A stretch of DNA of 9,597 nucleotides from Pontimonas sp. (GTDB taxonomy: Bacteria > Actinomycetota > Actinomycetes > Actinomycetales > Microbacteriaceae), in the NCBI GenBank assembly GCA_021741925.1, contig JAIOWW010000038.1, positions 1 to 9,597 of the forward strand, written 5' to 3'. The notes beneath the pieces are model-generated. The model saw only the letters and a list, made by a program, of their open reading frames with translations, had not been told where the DNA came from and made no database searches. The stretch's first letter is position 1. Each line of letters starts with the position of its first letter. The position numbers and the translations under genes were made by a program. Below are positions 1 to 6,716 of the stretch, one piece after another.

Positions 1-220
1 AGGTCGGGTCCCGGCGGGTGGCCTCCTCGATGACAGCATCCAGGTCGCCCTGGGCTCGCAGTGACCCGTAGACGAGCTCCGTCACGAAGCCACGATCGCG
101 CTCATCGAGTCGGGATCTCTCCAGTGCTGCGGGCAGAGCTAAGTTCGCATAGGCACCCTCGCGCTCAACGGCAAGTGCGACTTCACAGGCAAGTTCCCGA
201 GCATTTAGGGGGTTAGGCAC
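1..220 (-). CDS. rsmB: 16S rRNA (cytosine-5-)-methyltransferase RsmB, N-terminal fragment
   Basis: RsmB (Sun/Fmu) uses S-adenosylmethionine to make m5C967 in 16S rRNA. Only the first 73 codons are visible; the gene runs off the low-coordinate edge. The translation opens VPNPLNARELACEVALAVER and continues with AYANLALPAAL, then DERDRGFVTELVYGSLRAQG, which is the pattern of the NusB-like RNA-binding domain that begins RsmB proteins. The catalytic Rossmann domain, with its two cysteines, lies outside the window. The start is the GTG at 220-218. An in-frame TGA lies three codons upstream, so no earlier start is possible, and GGTGAG (231-226) is spaced 5 nt from it. The start overlaps the fmt stop by 8 bp, which suggests translational coupling. 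A stand-alone NusB is unlikely given the AYANLALP and DERDRGFVTELVYG motifs and the position after fmt, but the missing C-terminus leaves some doubt. Confidence 0.87.
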   Translation of the reverse strand, partial: MPNPLNARELACEVALAVEREGAYANLALPAALERSRLDERDRGFVTELVYGSLRAQGDLDAVIEEATRRDPT

Positions 221-1133
221 GAAATCTCACCCCGGGAGGCAGTCCCCGGAACCAGTCCCTGGCGTCCATGACTGACTTACCCGCCGGTTGGACTGCCGCG
301 AGAACCAGTGCCGTTGTCCCGGTGCCTACTGCGACACCCTCTGGATGCGCTGCAATAGCGCCCGGAAGAAGTCCCCCTAATGCAATATCTGACCAGCCGT
401 GGATGATCTTGACGCGCTGGTCTGTGTCGTCGCGGATACCGAAGCAACCTGGTTCTTCCCTCCACGCTCGCATCTGGTTGTAGAGGTTTTCGGCACTGTC
501 CGACCAGCGAAGTTCGCCGACCTCTTTGCTCGGTTTGGGTGCAAAACTCGGATCTCCATCTTGGGCTGACAACGTGAGCGATCCGCTGTCGACGTCCTCC
601 AGCAGGCTCAAAACGAGTTCGGGAGCTAGGTCTGCAAGTCTGCTCAGCACCGTAGCGGCGGTGTCGTGAGGGGCGATGGTGCAACTCCGTTGGTGGGCTA
701 CGGGACCGGTGTCGAGACCTTCCTCAATGCGAAAAACGCTGACACCCGTGGTGTCATCCCCTGCCGCAATGGCATAAGGGACAGGCGCAGCACCACGCCA
801 TTTAGGCAACAAGGAGAAGTGAACATTCCACCAGCCATGGGGAACGCTGGAGAGCTCTGTAGGGCCGAGTAGTCGACCGTAGGCCACAACCACAGCGATA
901 TCGGGTGACCAGTCACGCACAGCCAAAAGCACGTCATCTGGGGTTTCAGGGGTTGCCACAGACAACCCGAGCTCATCGGCTAACAGCGCTACCGGTGTAG
1001 GTGTCGACACCTGCTTCCGACCTACCGGACGCGGCGGTTGGGTCAAAACACCCACGACGGTGTGCCGGGCGGCTGATAGTGCCCTCAAGGTAGGGAGGGC
1101 AACCTCCGGACTCCCCGCAAACACAACGCGCAT
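213..1133 (-). CDS. fmt: Methionyl-tRNA formyltransferase
   Basis: Fmt transfers a formyl group from 10-formyltetrahydrofolate to the amino group of methionyl-initiator tRNA in the cytosol. From the ATG at 1133 the protein has 306 residues, close to the usual 310-315. It opens MRVVFAGSPEVALPTL, the family N-terminus. The catalytic Asn, His and Asp are visible as N103 and H105 (NVHFSLLP) and D141 (LDTGP). SLLPKWRGAAP (107-117) is the signature loop. The C-terminal tRNA-binding domain occupies about 205-306 and keeps QPAGKSVMDARDWFRG near its end. An upstream in-frame GTG at 1175, overlapping the priA stop as GTGA, would add 14 residues (MTRRHRTGITRLSG). I prefer 1133 because family members begin at MRVVFAG and an AGG lies at a suitable distance upstream. 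The 3' end overlaps rsmB. Pairing fmt with rsmB is usual and joins two translation-related functions. Confidence 0.95.
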   Translation of the reverse strand: MRVVFAGSPEVALPTLRALSAARHTVVGVLTQPPRPVGRKQVSTPTPVALLADELGLSVATPETPDDVLLAVRDWSPDIAVVVAYGRLLGPTELSSVPHGWWNVHFSLLPKWRGAAPVPYAIAAGDDTTGVSVFRIEEGLDTGPVAHQRSCTIAPHDTAATVLSRLADLAPELVLSLLEDVDSGSLTLSAQDGDPSFAPKPSKEVGELRWSDSAENLYNQMRAWREEPGCFGIRDDTDQRVKIIHGWSDIALGGLLPGAIAAHPEGVAVGTGTTALVLAAVQPAGKSVMDARDWFRGLPPGVRFRA

Positions 1134-1171
1134 TCCACTGAGCCTAGTAATGCCTGTCCTGTGGCGCCGCG

Positions 1172-3136
1172 TCACTCACCGGCGAGTGTGTCGAGAGCCT
1201 GAGGGTCATCCACCACAATTTTGACTCTTTCAATTGCGGTGCGACGGGGACCACTTGCCAACTTGTGACGCCACGAAGCGAGCTCTTTCACCACGGCCTC
1301 ACCCAGTGTGTAAGGAAAGCGCAGAACCGTGAGCACACCGCCGTCGTGTGTGGACACAGGACCCAAGGAATCAACTTGCGGCGACAAGGAGGTCACAGCG
1401 TGGCGGATAGCCTCCACATTCTCAGAGGGCCCGGTGAGCGAAGCAATCCGCAGGGTGGGTGGGAGCTTGAGGGCGGTGCGTTGGGATAATTCGTGGCGCA
1501 TGAGCTGGGTCCAGCTGCCGGCAGCGAGTGCCATTGCGGGCGGCCCATCAAGGTCAGTCACGTAGCACGCTCCGTGATCCGCCGCGTAGGACACAGCATG
1601 TTCCCACGCATGTACGGATTCCTCGAGCGCACCGAGGGAGTCTCGCTGCAACATTGCTGCGCCATCCAGGAGCAGGACCATGGCGTAGCCGCCGGCGGTT
1701 ACCGGCTCTGACCCCCTCGTCGCGACAACAAGCGCTGGAGATTGGGGGACGCTGACAACCCGGTTCTCACCATCTGAACGAATCACCGGCACAGAGGGAA
1801 ACGATTTACCCAAGTCGGAGACCGTGCGCCCGATTCCTTGCCCTCTGGGCTGGAGACGTGTGCCAGAACATTCGGGACAACTCCAGCGGGTATCAACAAC
1901 CCCGCACCACAGGCAGGAAGGGTTGGCGCTCGCGGAAGGCTTCCTCAGGGGACCACCGCAATGGTGACAGAAAGCTTTCGACGTGCACTGGGCGCAGCTA
2001 AGCCCTGGGGAAAAGCCACTTCGAAAAACCTGAACCAACACCGGCCCAGATTCCAGAGCAATCTTTGCAGCCTGATACACGCTGGAAGGAAGCCTTGCGG
2101 GGGAAGCCATGGCCTCGTGTCCGATGGAGAGGGATGTGGGGATCACACGCGGTCGAGACGAGCCATGTGCAGAGCGCTCTTGGAGGTAGCCCATATCGGT
2201 CCACCGGCGCACTGCAAGACTCGGTGTGACGCTGGCAAAACACACGGCAACGTCTTCCATTGTGTTCCTCAGTAGCGCAACATCACGGGAGTGCGGGTAC
2301 GGCGCCAGAGGTTCTCGGTGCGCAGCATCGGCATCGTCCACCACGATGATCAGACCCAGATTGTGGGCCGGTGCGTAGACCGCGTGTCGAGCGCCGAGAA
2401 CGATGACAGGGGATGGCTCAAGAGTGCGCAGATAGTGGGCGTAGCGTTGCGCCGGTGGTTGGTCACCGGCAAGAAGAGCAACTCGGTCTTCCGGCACGAG
2501 GCCCCGGAGTACAGACCAGCACTGTTCAACATCACGCCAGTCTGGGCACACGACAATGACGGACTCTCCCTCTGCAAGCGTCTGGACACCCAGGTGTGCG
2601 ACAGCCTCTCGGGATCGAGGAATGGCAATATTGTCGCTCGAGGTGGACATTCCATAGGGCAACGAGAAGCTCGTGCGGGCTCCGGCCCTCGGAAGTTCAG
2701 CAGAGTAGCGACCATAGGTAGCGGACTCTGGCGGCCCCCACGTTCCCCTGTCTGAGGGGTTAAGCGCAGCTCCGTCCTGCCACCAGGACTTCTCTGTTTT
2801 CACGTAGCGTTTCGGTATCGCGAGCCTGAGTACATCAGCGGCATTTCCTGCTGAGCGTGACGCTACCGCGCTCGCCAAGTCCCACAGATTGCGTGGAAGC
2901 ACGGGTACCGGGGAAACCAACTCCGCGATTTCCGCGAGCTTCCCGGAGTGTTCAGAACCGCTCGTGCACTCGAGGACATAGCCCTCTGCGAGTCTCTTTG
3001 CTGAGCGCAGCGGAACACGGACACGAACACCCTCGCGGAGATCCATGTCCGGAGGGATCAGATAGTCAAACGGACGGCTCAGCTGGGGCAGGCGCGAGTC
3101 AAGGACAACCCGTGCTATTCGCCTACTGTCGCTCAC
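1172..3136 (-). CDS. priA: Replication restart protein PriA, actinobacterial type without helicase motifs
   Basis: PriA recognises stalled forks and D-loops and starts primosome reassembly. This 654-residue protein opens with the PriA N-terminal DNA-binding fold (ARVVLDSRLPQLSRPFDYLI, residues 8-27, then GVRVRVPL). Eight cysteines in four CxxC pairs form the family's two zinc sites: C381/C384, C390/C393, C408/C411 and C420/C423. I see no Walker A (GxGKT/S) motif where helicase motif I belongs. The DEEH box is replaced by DDAD (267-270, in LGLIIVVDDADAAH). The family record for actinobacterial PriA likewise describes a protein with no detectable helicase domain, so this is a lineage feature and not local damage; length and frame are intact. 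The role is therefore probably structural DNA recognition, not unwinding. The start is the GTG at 3136, which overlaps the metK stop by 4 bp (GTGA). The N-terminus begins at the expected place relative to homologues. Confidence 0.93.
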   Translation of the reverse strand: MSDSRRIARVVLDSRLPQLSRPFDYLIPPDMDLREGVRVRVPLRSAKRLAEGYVLECTSGSEHSGKLAEIAELVSPVPVLPRNLWDLASAVASRSAGNAADVLRLAIPKRYVKTEKSWWQDGAALNPSDRGTWGPPESATYGRYSAELPRAGARTSFSLPYGMSTSSDNIAIPRSREAVAHLGVQTLAEGESVIVVCPDWRDVEQCWSVLRGLVPEDRVALLAGDQPPAQRYAHYLRTLEPSPVIVLGARHAVYAPAHNLGLIIVVDDADAAHREPLAPYPHSRDVALLRNTMEDVAVCFASVTPSLAVRRWTDMGYLQERSAHGSSRPRVIPTSLSIGHEAMASPARLPSSVYQAAKIALESGPVLVQVFRSGFSPGLSCAQCTSKAFCHHCGGPLRKPSASANPSCLWCGVVDTRWSCPECSGTRLQPRGQGIGRTVSDLGKSFPSVPVIRSDGENRVVSVPQSPALVVATRGSEPVTAGGYAMVLLLDGAAMLQRDSLGALEESVHAWEHAVSYAADHGACYVTDLDGPPAMALAAGSWTQLMRHELSQRTALKLPPTLRIASLTGPSENVEAIRHAVTSLSPQVDSLGPVSTHDGGVLTVLRFPYTLGEAVVKELASWRHKLASGPRRTAIERVKIVVDDPQALDTLAGE

Positions 3137-4317
3137 AATCCACTAGCTTGGCGCAACTCCTCCACTCGGTTAAGTCGCTCCCAGGGGAAATCTTGGTCCG
3201 TGCGGCCGAAATGCCCGTACGCAGCAGTAGGAAGGAAGGGCGTGTCCAACAATTCCAGCTGCTCGATAATGGCTTTAGGACGGAGATCGAACACGGAACT
3301 GATGGCATTTTCGATCGTCTCCGCAGGCACCTTCTCGGTGCCAAATGTTTCCACAAAGATGCTGACAGGGTGTGCCGTTCCGATGGCGTAAGACACCTGA
3401 ATTTCTGCTTTCTCTGCGAGCCCCGCGGCCACCACATTCTTTGCTACCCAACGCAAGGCGTAGGCAGCCGAACGGTCGACCTTCGTGGGGTCTTTCCCAC
3501 TGAAAGCTCCACCCCCGTGTCGAGACGCTCCGCCGTAGGTGTCCACGATGATTTTCCGACCCGTCAGGCCAGCATCACCATCTGGACCCCCCGTCACGAA
3601 AGGCCCACTGGGGTTGATCAGATAGCGAGTGTGGGATGCGTCAAGATTCACTAACGCGAGTACAGGCTCAATCACATGCTTTTTGAGGTCTCCCTCAATC
3701 TGGTCATGATCGACACCAGGATCGTGCTGTGTTGAAATAACAACGGTTGTCAGCTCCACAGGTTTTCCATCCTCGAAACCGATGGTGACCTGGGTCTTGC
3801 CATCGGGTCTCAAGTAGGGAACTGCTCCAGATTTCCGTGCAATGGATAGTTGCTGTGCCAGTCTGTGGGCCAACCACAAGGGCATGGGCATGTAGGACTG
3901 CGTCTCGGTGGTGGCAAAACCGAACATGATTCCCTGGTCACCCGCACCGAGACTGTCGTAGGGGTCAACGGAACCGCCGGTGCGAGCCTCGAGAGCGGAG
4001 TCGACGCCGTGGGCAATGTCCGCAGACTGTTGCCCCAGTGAGAGGTGCCAAGCAAAGCCGTCTGCATCAATACCAATAGACACATCCGTATACCCGATGG
4101 ACCGTACGAGGTCTCGCACAATCTTCTCCACGTCGACAGTCGCGTTCGACGTGACCTCACCGGCAACGTGGATCATGTTGCCAGCGCTCAATGATTCAAT
4201 CGCGCAACGGGAATTCTTGTCGCCAGCCAGAAATGCATCCAAGAGCGCGTCACTGATTTGGTCGCACATCTTGTCAGGATGACCCTCAGTGACCGATTCA
4301 GAACTGAAGTACCTCAT
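3133..4317 (-). CDS. metK: S-adenosylmethionine synthetase (methionine adenosyltransferase)
   Basis: MetK makes S-adenosylmethionine from methionine and ATP and cleaves the tripolyphosphate formed. It acts in the cytosol as a tetramer that needs Mg2+ and K+. The 394-residue protein matches the family length and has its signatures: SESVTEGHPDK (6-16, ATP and metal site), the potassium-site Glu in AIES (E41), GAGDQGIMFG (124-133), and the glycine-rich GGGAFSGKDPTKVDRSAAY (268-286) carrying the phosphate-binding Lys, Asp and Arg residues. HGHFGR-like AYGHFGRTD near the C-terminus (367-375) is also typical. The start is the ATG at 4317. The in-frame TAG of coaBC lies just upstream, so the protein cannot be longer. 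It lacks the few extra N-terminal residues of the mycobacterial enzyme. AGGTAGGG (4328-4321) is the ribosome binding site. The 3' end overlaps priA. I see no SAM riboswitch; only 9 bp separate it from coaBC, so regulation would have to act elsewhere in the operon. Confidence 0.98.
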   Translation of the reverse strand: MRYFSSESVTEGHPDKMCDQISDALLDAFLAGDKNSRCAIESLSAGNMIHVAGEVTSNATVDVEKIVRDLVRSIGYTDVSIGIDADGFAWHLSLGQQSADIAHGVDSALEARTGGSVDPYDSLGAGDQGIMFGFATTETQSYMPMPLWLAHRLAQQLSIARKSGAVPYLRPDGKTQVTIGFEDGKPVELTTVVISTQHDPGVDHDQIEGDLKKHVIEPVLALVNLDASHTRYLINPSGPFVTGGPDGDAGLTGRKIIVDTYGGASRHGGGAFSGKDPTKVDRSAAYALRWVAKNVVAAGLAEKAEIQVSYAIGTAHPVSIFVETFGTEKVPAETIENAISSVFDLRPKAIIEQLELLDTPFLPTAAYGHFGRTDQDFPWERLNRVEELRQASGL

Positions 4318-4320
4318 GAG

Positions 4321-4328
4321 CCCTACCT
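4321..4328 (-). promoter_or_regulatory. Ribosome binding site of metK, overlapping the coaBC stop
   Basis: AGGTAGGG on the minus strand ends 3 nt before the metK ATG, with its AGG 8 nt from the start. The coaBC stop TAG (4329-4327) shares two bases with it. A ribosome terminating on coaBC therefore stands on the metK initiation site, which favours coupled translation. Confidence 0.7.
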
Positions 4329-5514
4329 AGAGTTCGGGCAGAGCGTCCAAGAGCCGCCCCGCAACGGAAGATTTTGTTCCTTCGAACGTCAGTGACTGCG
4401 GGCTCGCGGTAATCAGTGTCACTGCTGTTTCAACTTCACCAAATCCTACCCGCTCCCCTACCAGGTTAAGAACTACGGCGTCGGTTTTCTTGGTGTCTAG
4501 TTTCATTCTGGCTGCAGCTTCACGCTCTGACGCGATGTCCTCAGTTTCTGCAGCAAATCCGATGAGAACCTGGCCCGTGGGTTTACGCTGCCCCAAATCA
4601 GCAACAATGTCAGGAGTGCGCTCAAGTTCCGGTGACCAGTGCTCGGGCTGGTCCGCCTTGCGAAGCTTCTGAGTAGAAGGATTCTTAGCACGCCAGTCCG
4701 CTACTGCAGCAGCCATAATGACGAGGTCATGGGCGGGCTGCAAGGCCACCATGGCTGCGTGCATTTCTTCGGCTGTGGAGACCGAGACGAGCTCGACACC
4801 GGAGGGTGGCGAAACCTCAAGGTGGGCGTGTACCAGGGTGACCTGTGCTCCGCGCAAACGGGCTTCCCCTGCGAGAGCGACCCCCATTGCACCTGTCGAC
4901 CGGTTGCCGAGATAACGAACTGGGTCGAGGGGCTCTCGGGTGCCCCCCGCCGATATCAACACCCGCTTTCCCTCGAGGGACTGTGGCGTCAAGCAGGACA
5001 GAGCGAAATCCACGATGGTTTCGGGCTCAGACATCCTCCCGACGCCGCTGTCATCGCCCGTAAGGGCGCCCGATTCGGGGCCAATAAAGAACGTGCCTCG
5101 CCGGCGTAAGGACTCCACGTTGGCCTGAACTGCGGCGTTCTCCCACATTTCCGTGTGCATGGCGGGTGCCAGCACAAGCGGTGCGGTCGAGGCCAACACA
5201 GTGGTTCCCAGGAGGTCTGCTGCAAAACCACTCGCCAGGGACGCCAGCATATTGGCGGTCGTAGGGGCTACAACGACGAGATCAGCCTGCTGACCCAAGG
5301 CAACATGACGGACCTCGGCGACGCCTTCAAACAAGTCCGTGGGCACTGAGTTGCGAGAAATGGCTTCCCACGTCGGCAAACCGACAAACCTGAGTGCGGA
5401 ACCGGTGGGAATCACTGTCACGTTGTGACCGCGACGAACGAACTCCCGAACCACGGACACAGCCTTATAGGCGGCGATTCCTCCGGATACTCCAACAATC
5501 ACCCGCAACGGCAT
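4327..5514 (-). CDS. coaBC: Bifunctional phosphopantothenoylcysteine decarboxylase / phosphopantothenate-cysteine ligase
   Basis: CoaBC (Dfp) carries two consecutive steps of coenzyme A synthesis: CTP-dependent ligation of cysteine to 4'-phosphopantothenate, then FMN-dependent decarboxylation to 4'-phosphopantetheine. From the ATG at 5514 it has 395 residues, near the usual 400-430. The N-terminal flavoprotein CoaC domain (about 1-175) shows GVSGGIAAYK (8-17), the catalytic His in VRHVALG (H70) and PAMHTEMW (117-124). The last is a Asn-to-His variant of PxMNxxMW, which I recall as usual in Actinobacteria. The CoaB domain (about 180-395) shows SAGGTREPLDPVRYLGNRST, with the ligase Asn at 204, AAAVADWR, and the Lys motif KLRK (283-286). 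The substrate flap reads LTGDDSGVGRM (151-161) and has no cysteine, unlike the E. coli ACGD flap. The only Cys in the protein is at about 174, in the linker. A GTG at 5538 is an alternative start, but GAGGAG sits 6 nt before the ATG at 5514. Confidence 0.96.
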   Translation of the reverse strand: MPLRVIVGVSGGIAAYKAVSVVREFVRRGHNVTVIPTGSALRFVGLPTWEAISRNSVPTDLFEGVAEVRHVALGQQADLVVVAPTTANMLASLASGFAADLLGTTVLASTAPLVLAPAMHTEMWENAAVQANVESLRRRGTFFIGPESGALTGDDSGVGRMSEPETIVDFALSCLTPQSLEGKRVLISAGGTREPLDPVRYLGNRSTGAMGVALAGEARLRGAQVTLVHAHLEVSPPSGVELVSVSTAEEMHAAMVALQPAHDLVIMAAAVADWRAKNPSTQKLRKADQPEHWSPELERTPDIVADLGQRKPTGQVLIGFAAETEDIASEREAAARMKLDTKKTDAVVLNLVGERVGFGEVETAVTLITASPQSLTFEGTKSSVAGRLLDALPEL

Positions 5515-5520
5515 ACTCTG

Positions 5521-5526
5521 CTCCTC
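5521..5526 (-). promoter_or_regulatory. Ribosome binding site that fixes the coaBC start
   Basis: GAGGAG on the minus strand lies 6 nt before the ATG at 5514. It falls inside the N-terminal extension that a GTG start at 5538 would encode, so it argues for the shorter protein beginning MPLRVIVGVSGG. Confidence 0.75.
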
Positions 5527-5544
5527 TGAAGAGGACACAGCGTC

Positions 5545-5802
5545 TTAGGACGCTGGACGGTTGAGAACTAGTTTGCCTTCGTTGATTTCGCGCAACGCAA
5601 TACTCAAGGCCTTTTCATCGATGGTGGAGGGAACCAAAGGACCGACGTGGTCGTAAATGTTGCCATCACCGAGATCCGAGTAGTAGGCGTTGATCTGCCG
5701 TGCACGCTTTGCCGCATAAATCACCAGCTGATACTTAGAGTCAACCTTGCCCAACAACTCATCGATTGGTGGATCAATAATTCCATCACGATGTAACGAC
5801 AT
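5545..5802 (-). CDS. rpoZ: DNA-directed RNA polymerase omega subunit
   Basis: Omega binds the beta' subunit and assists assembly and stability of RNA polymerase. The 85-residue product has the actinobacterial omega pattern: GIIDPPIDELLGKVDSKYQL (7-26), the conserved helix KRARQIN (32-38), a glycine and tyrosine loop (YYSDLGDGNIYDHVGPLV), then KALSIALREINEGKL (64-78). Size and layout match family members from high-GC Gram-positives. A GTG at 5808 is in frame and would add two residues, but it overlaps the AAGGAG site, so the ATG at 5802 is the better start. Only 2 bp separate it from the gmk stop (5807-5805), so translation is probably coupled to gmk; gmk-rpoZ adjacency is widespread in bacteria. 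A 30-bp gap to coaBC follows. I see no frameshift or truncation. Confidence 0.95.
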   Translation of the reverse strand: MSLHRDGIIDPPIDELLGKVDSKYQLVIYAAKRARQINAYYSDLGDGNIYDHVGPLVPSTIDEKALSIALREINEGKLVLNRPAS

Positions 5803-5804
5803 AT

Positions 5805-6716
5805 TCACTCCTTGGGGGCCTGTGCGCGCTGTGACGCAAGCACCAAGTCTACGATGCTTTGGCCGGCCTCTTCTACAGTTTCGTTTATCACGATGGCATC
5901 AAACTCGTGTTGACGGCGCAACTCCCTCCGGGCAGTAGCCAACCGGCGATCACGTTCCGCCTCACTCTCCGTTCCTCGCCCCGCCAAACGCTCTGCGAGA
6001 ACATCAAAAGATGGTGGGGAAACAAACACTGACAGCGAACTCTTCATAGCCTTCTTCACCTGCTTCGCGCCTTGAACATCGATCTCGAGAATCACGTTCT
6101 TACCCTCATCGAGCAGTGCCTCAACGGGAGCTCGGGGAGTTCCGTAAAAGTGCTCCTGGTGTACCACAGCCCATTCCAGGAGGTCACCGTCGTCGATGAG
6201 GGCTTGGAATTGCCGGGGAGAGACAAAGTAATAGTGCTCACCTTCGCGCTCCCCTGGGCGTTGGGGTCGCGTAGTGGCAGAAACACTCAGAACGAAATCG
6301 GGGTAGTGCGAGGTAATCCAGGAGACGATAGTTCCCTTGCCTACGCCACTGGGACCGGCGAGCACGACCAATACTCCCCGCTGGTGGGGAAAGTAGCGTC
6401 GATACAGTGCCTGCACCTCAACACGCAGAGCCGCTCTCTGACGGACACGGAGACCACCGAGGGTGGCCGTGGGGCTCACCCCCACTCGATCGAGTACTCG
6501 CTGAGTCTTCGTGACACCGAACCCTGGAATCGAGCGCAAGAACCACTCAACCCTAAGACCACGGACAACAGCATCGGTGTCCGGCACTTCAGCGCTGTCA
6601 AAAACCTCGACCAGTCTGTGCTCACCATCACGGAGCGCTTTCTTGAATTCCGCTCGCGCGCGCCGCATCTCAACCCCTCGGCGGGACGCTTCAGTTGCAT
6701 CAAAAGACGCGCTCAC
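5805..6716 (-). CDS. gmk: Guanylate kinase with a fused N-terminal mIHF (actinobacterial integration host factor) domain
   Basis: The C-terminal part (about 113-303) is guanylate kinase, which makes GDP from GMP and ATP. It has the P-loop GPSGVGKGT (121-129), the GMP-binding SATTRPQRPGEREGEHYYF (146-164), EWAVVHQEHFYGTP (181-194) and LEIDVQGA (210-217). The first ~105 residues match the nucleoid protein mIHF: RRARAEFKKAL, then the helix-turn-helix-like stretch WFLRSIPGFGVTKTQRVL, then GVSPTATLGGLRVRQRAAL. Mycobacterial mIHF shows the corresponding ARRARAELK, LLEALPKVGKVKAQEIM and IAPTRRLRGLGDRQRKAL. In Mycobacterium and Streptomyces mIHF is a separate gene just upstream of gmk; here both are in one frame with no stop between. 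At 303 residues the protein is about 100 longer than ordinary Gmk. The start GTG at 6716 overlaps the pyrF stop (GTGA). An ATG at 6668 with GAGGGG upstream is a credible alternative that would remove 16 residues. DNA binding by the fused domain is inferred. Confidence 0.93.
   Translation of the reverse strand: MSASFDATEASRRGVEMRRARAEFKKALRDGEHRLVEVFDSAEVPDTDAVVRGLRVEWFLRSIPGFGVTKTQRVLDRVGVSPTATLGGLRVRQRAALRVEVQALYRRYFPHQRGVLVVLAGPSGVGKGTIVSWITSHYPDFVLSVSATTRPQRPGEREGEHYYFVSPRQFQALIDDGDLLEWAVVHQEHFYGTPRAPVEALLDEGKNVILEIDVQGAKQVKKAMKSSLSVFVSPPSFDVLAERLAGRGTESEAERDRRLATARRELRRQHEFDAIVINETVEEAGQSIVDLVLASQRAQAPKE
5808..5813 (-). promoter_or_regulatory. Ribosome binding site of rpoZ
   Basis: AAGGAG on the minus strand, 5 nt before the ATG at 5802, is the closest match to the consensus in this window. 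It lies within the last codons of gmk and overlaps the alternative GTG at 5808, which makes that GTG unlikely as a start. Confidence 0.8.
6674..6679 (-). promoter_or_regulatory. Possible ribosome binding site for a shorter mIHF-Gmk start
   Basis: GAGGGG on the minus strand, 5 nt before the in-frame ATG at 6668-6666. It competes with the GTG start at 6716, which has a weaker upstream signal but the operon's usual GTGA overlap. The residues lost by the shorter start resemble the N-terminal helix of mIHF, so I keep the longer form as primary. Confidence 0.4.

Noticed and set aside
1134..1171. The priA-fmt gap as a regulatory region
   Set aside because: At 38 bp it fits a short leader with a weak ribosome binding site. 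I see no inverted repeat or promoter that I could defend.
2857..3654. A 265-codon open frame on the plus strand
   Set aside because: It lies wholly antisense to priA and metK, whose conserved motifs are certain. Its translation shows no recognisable domain and its composition is that of a shadow frame in a GC-rich gene.
5515..5544. The rpoZ-coaBC gap as a promoter or terminator site
   Set aside because: It is only 30 bp, is largely accounted for by the coaBC ribosome binding site and its leader, and shows no hairpin with a T tract and no clear -10/-35 pair.
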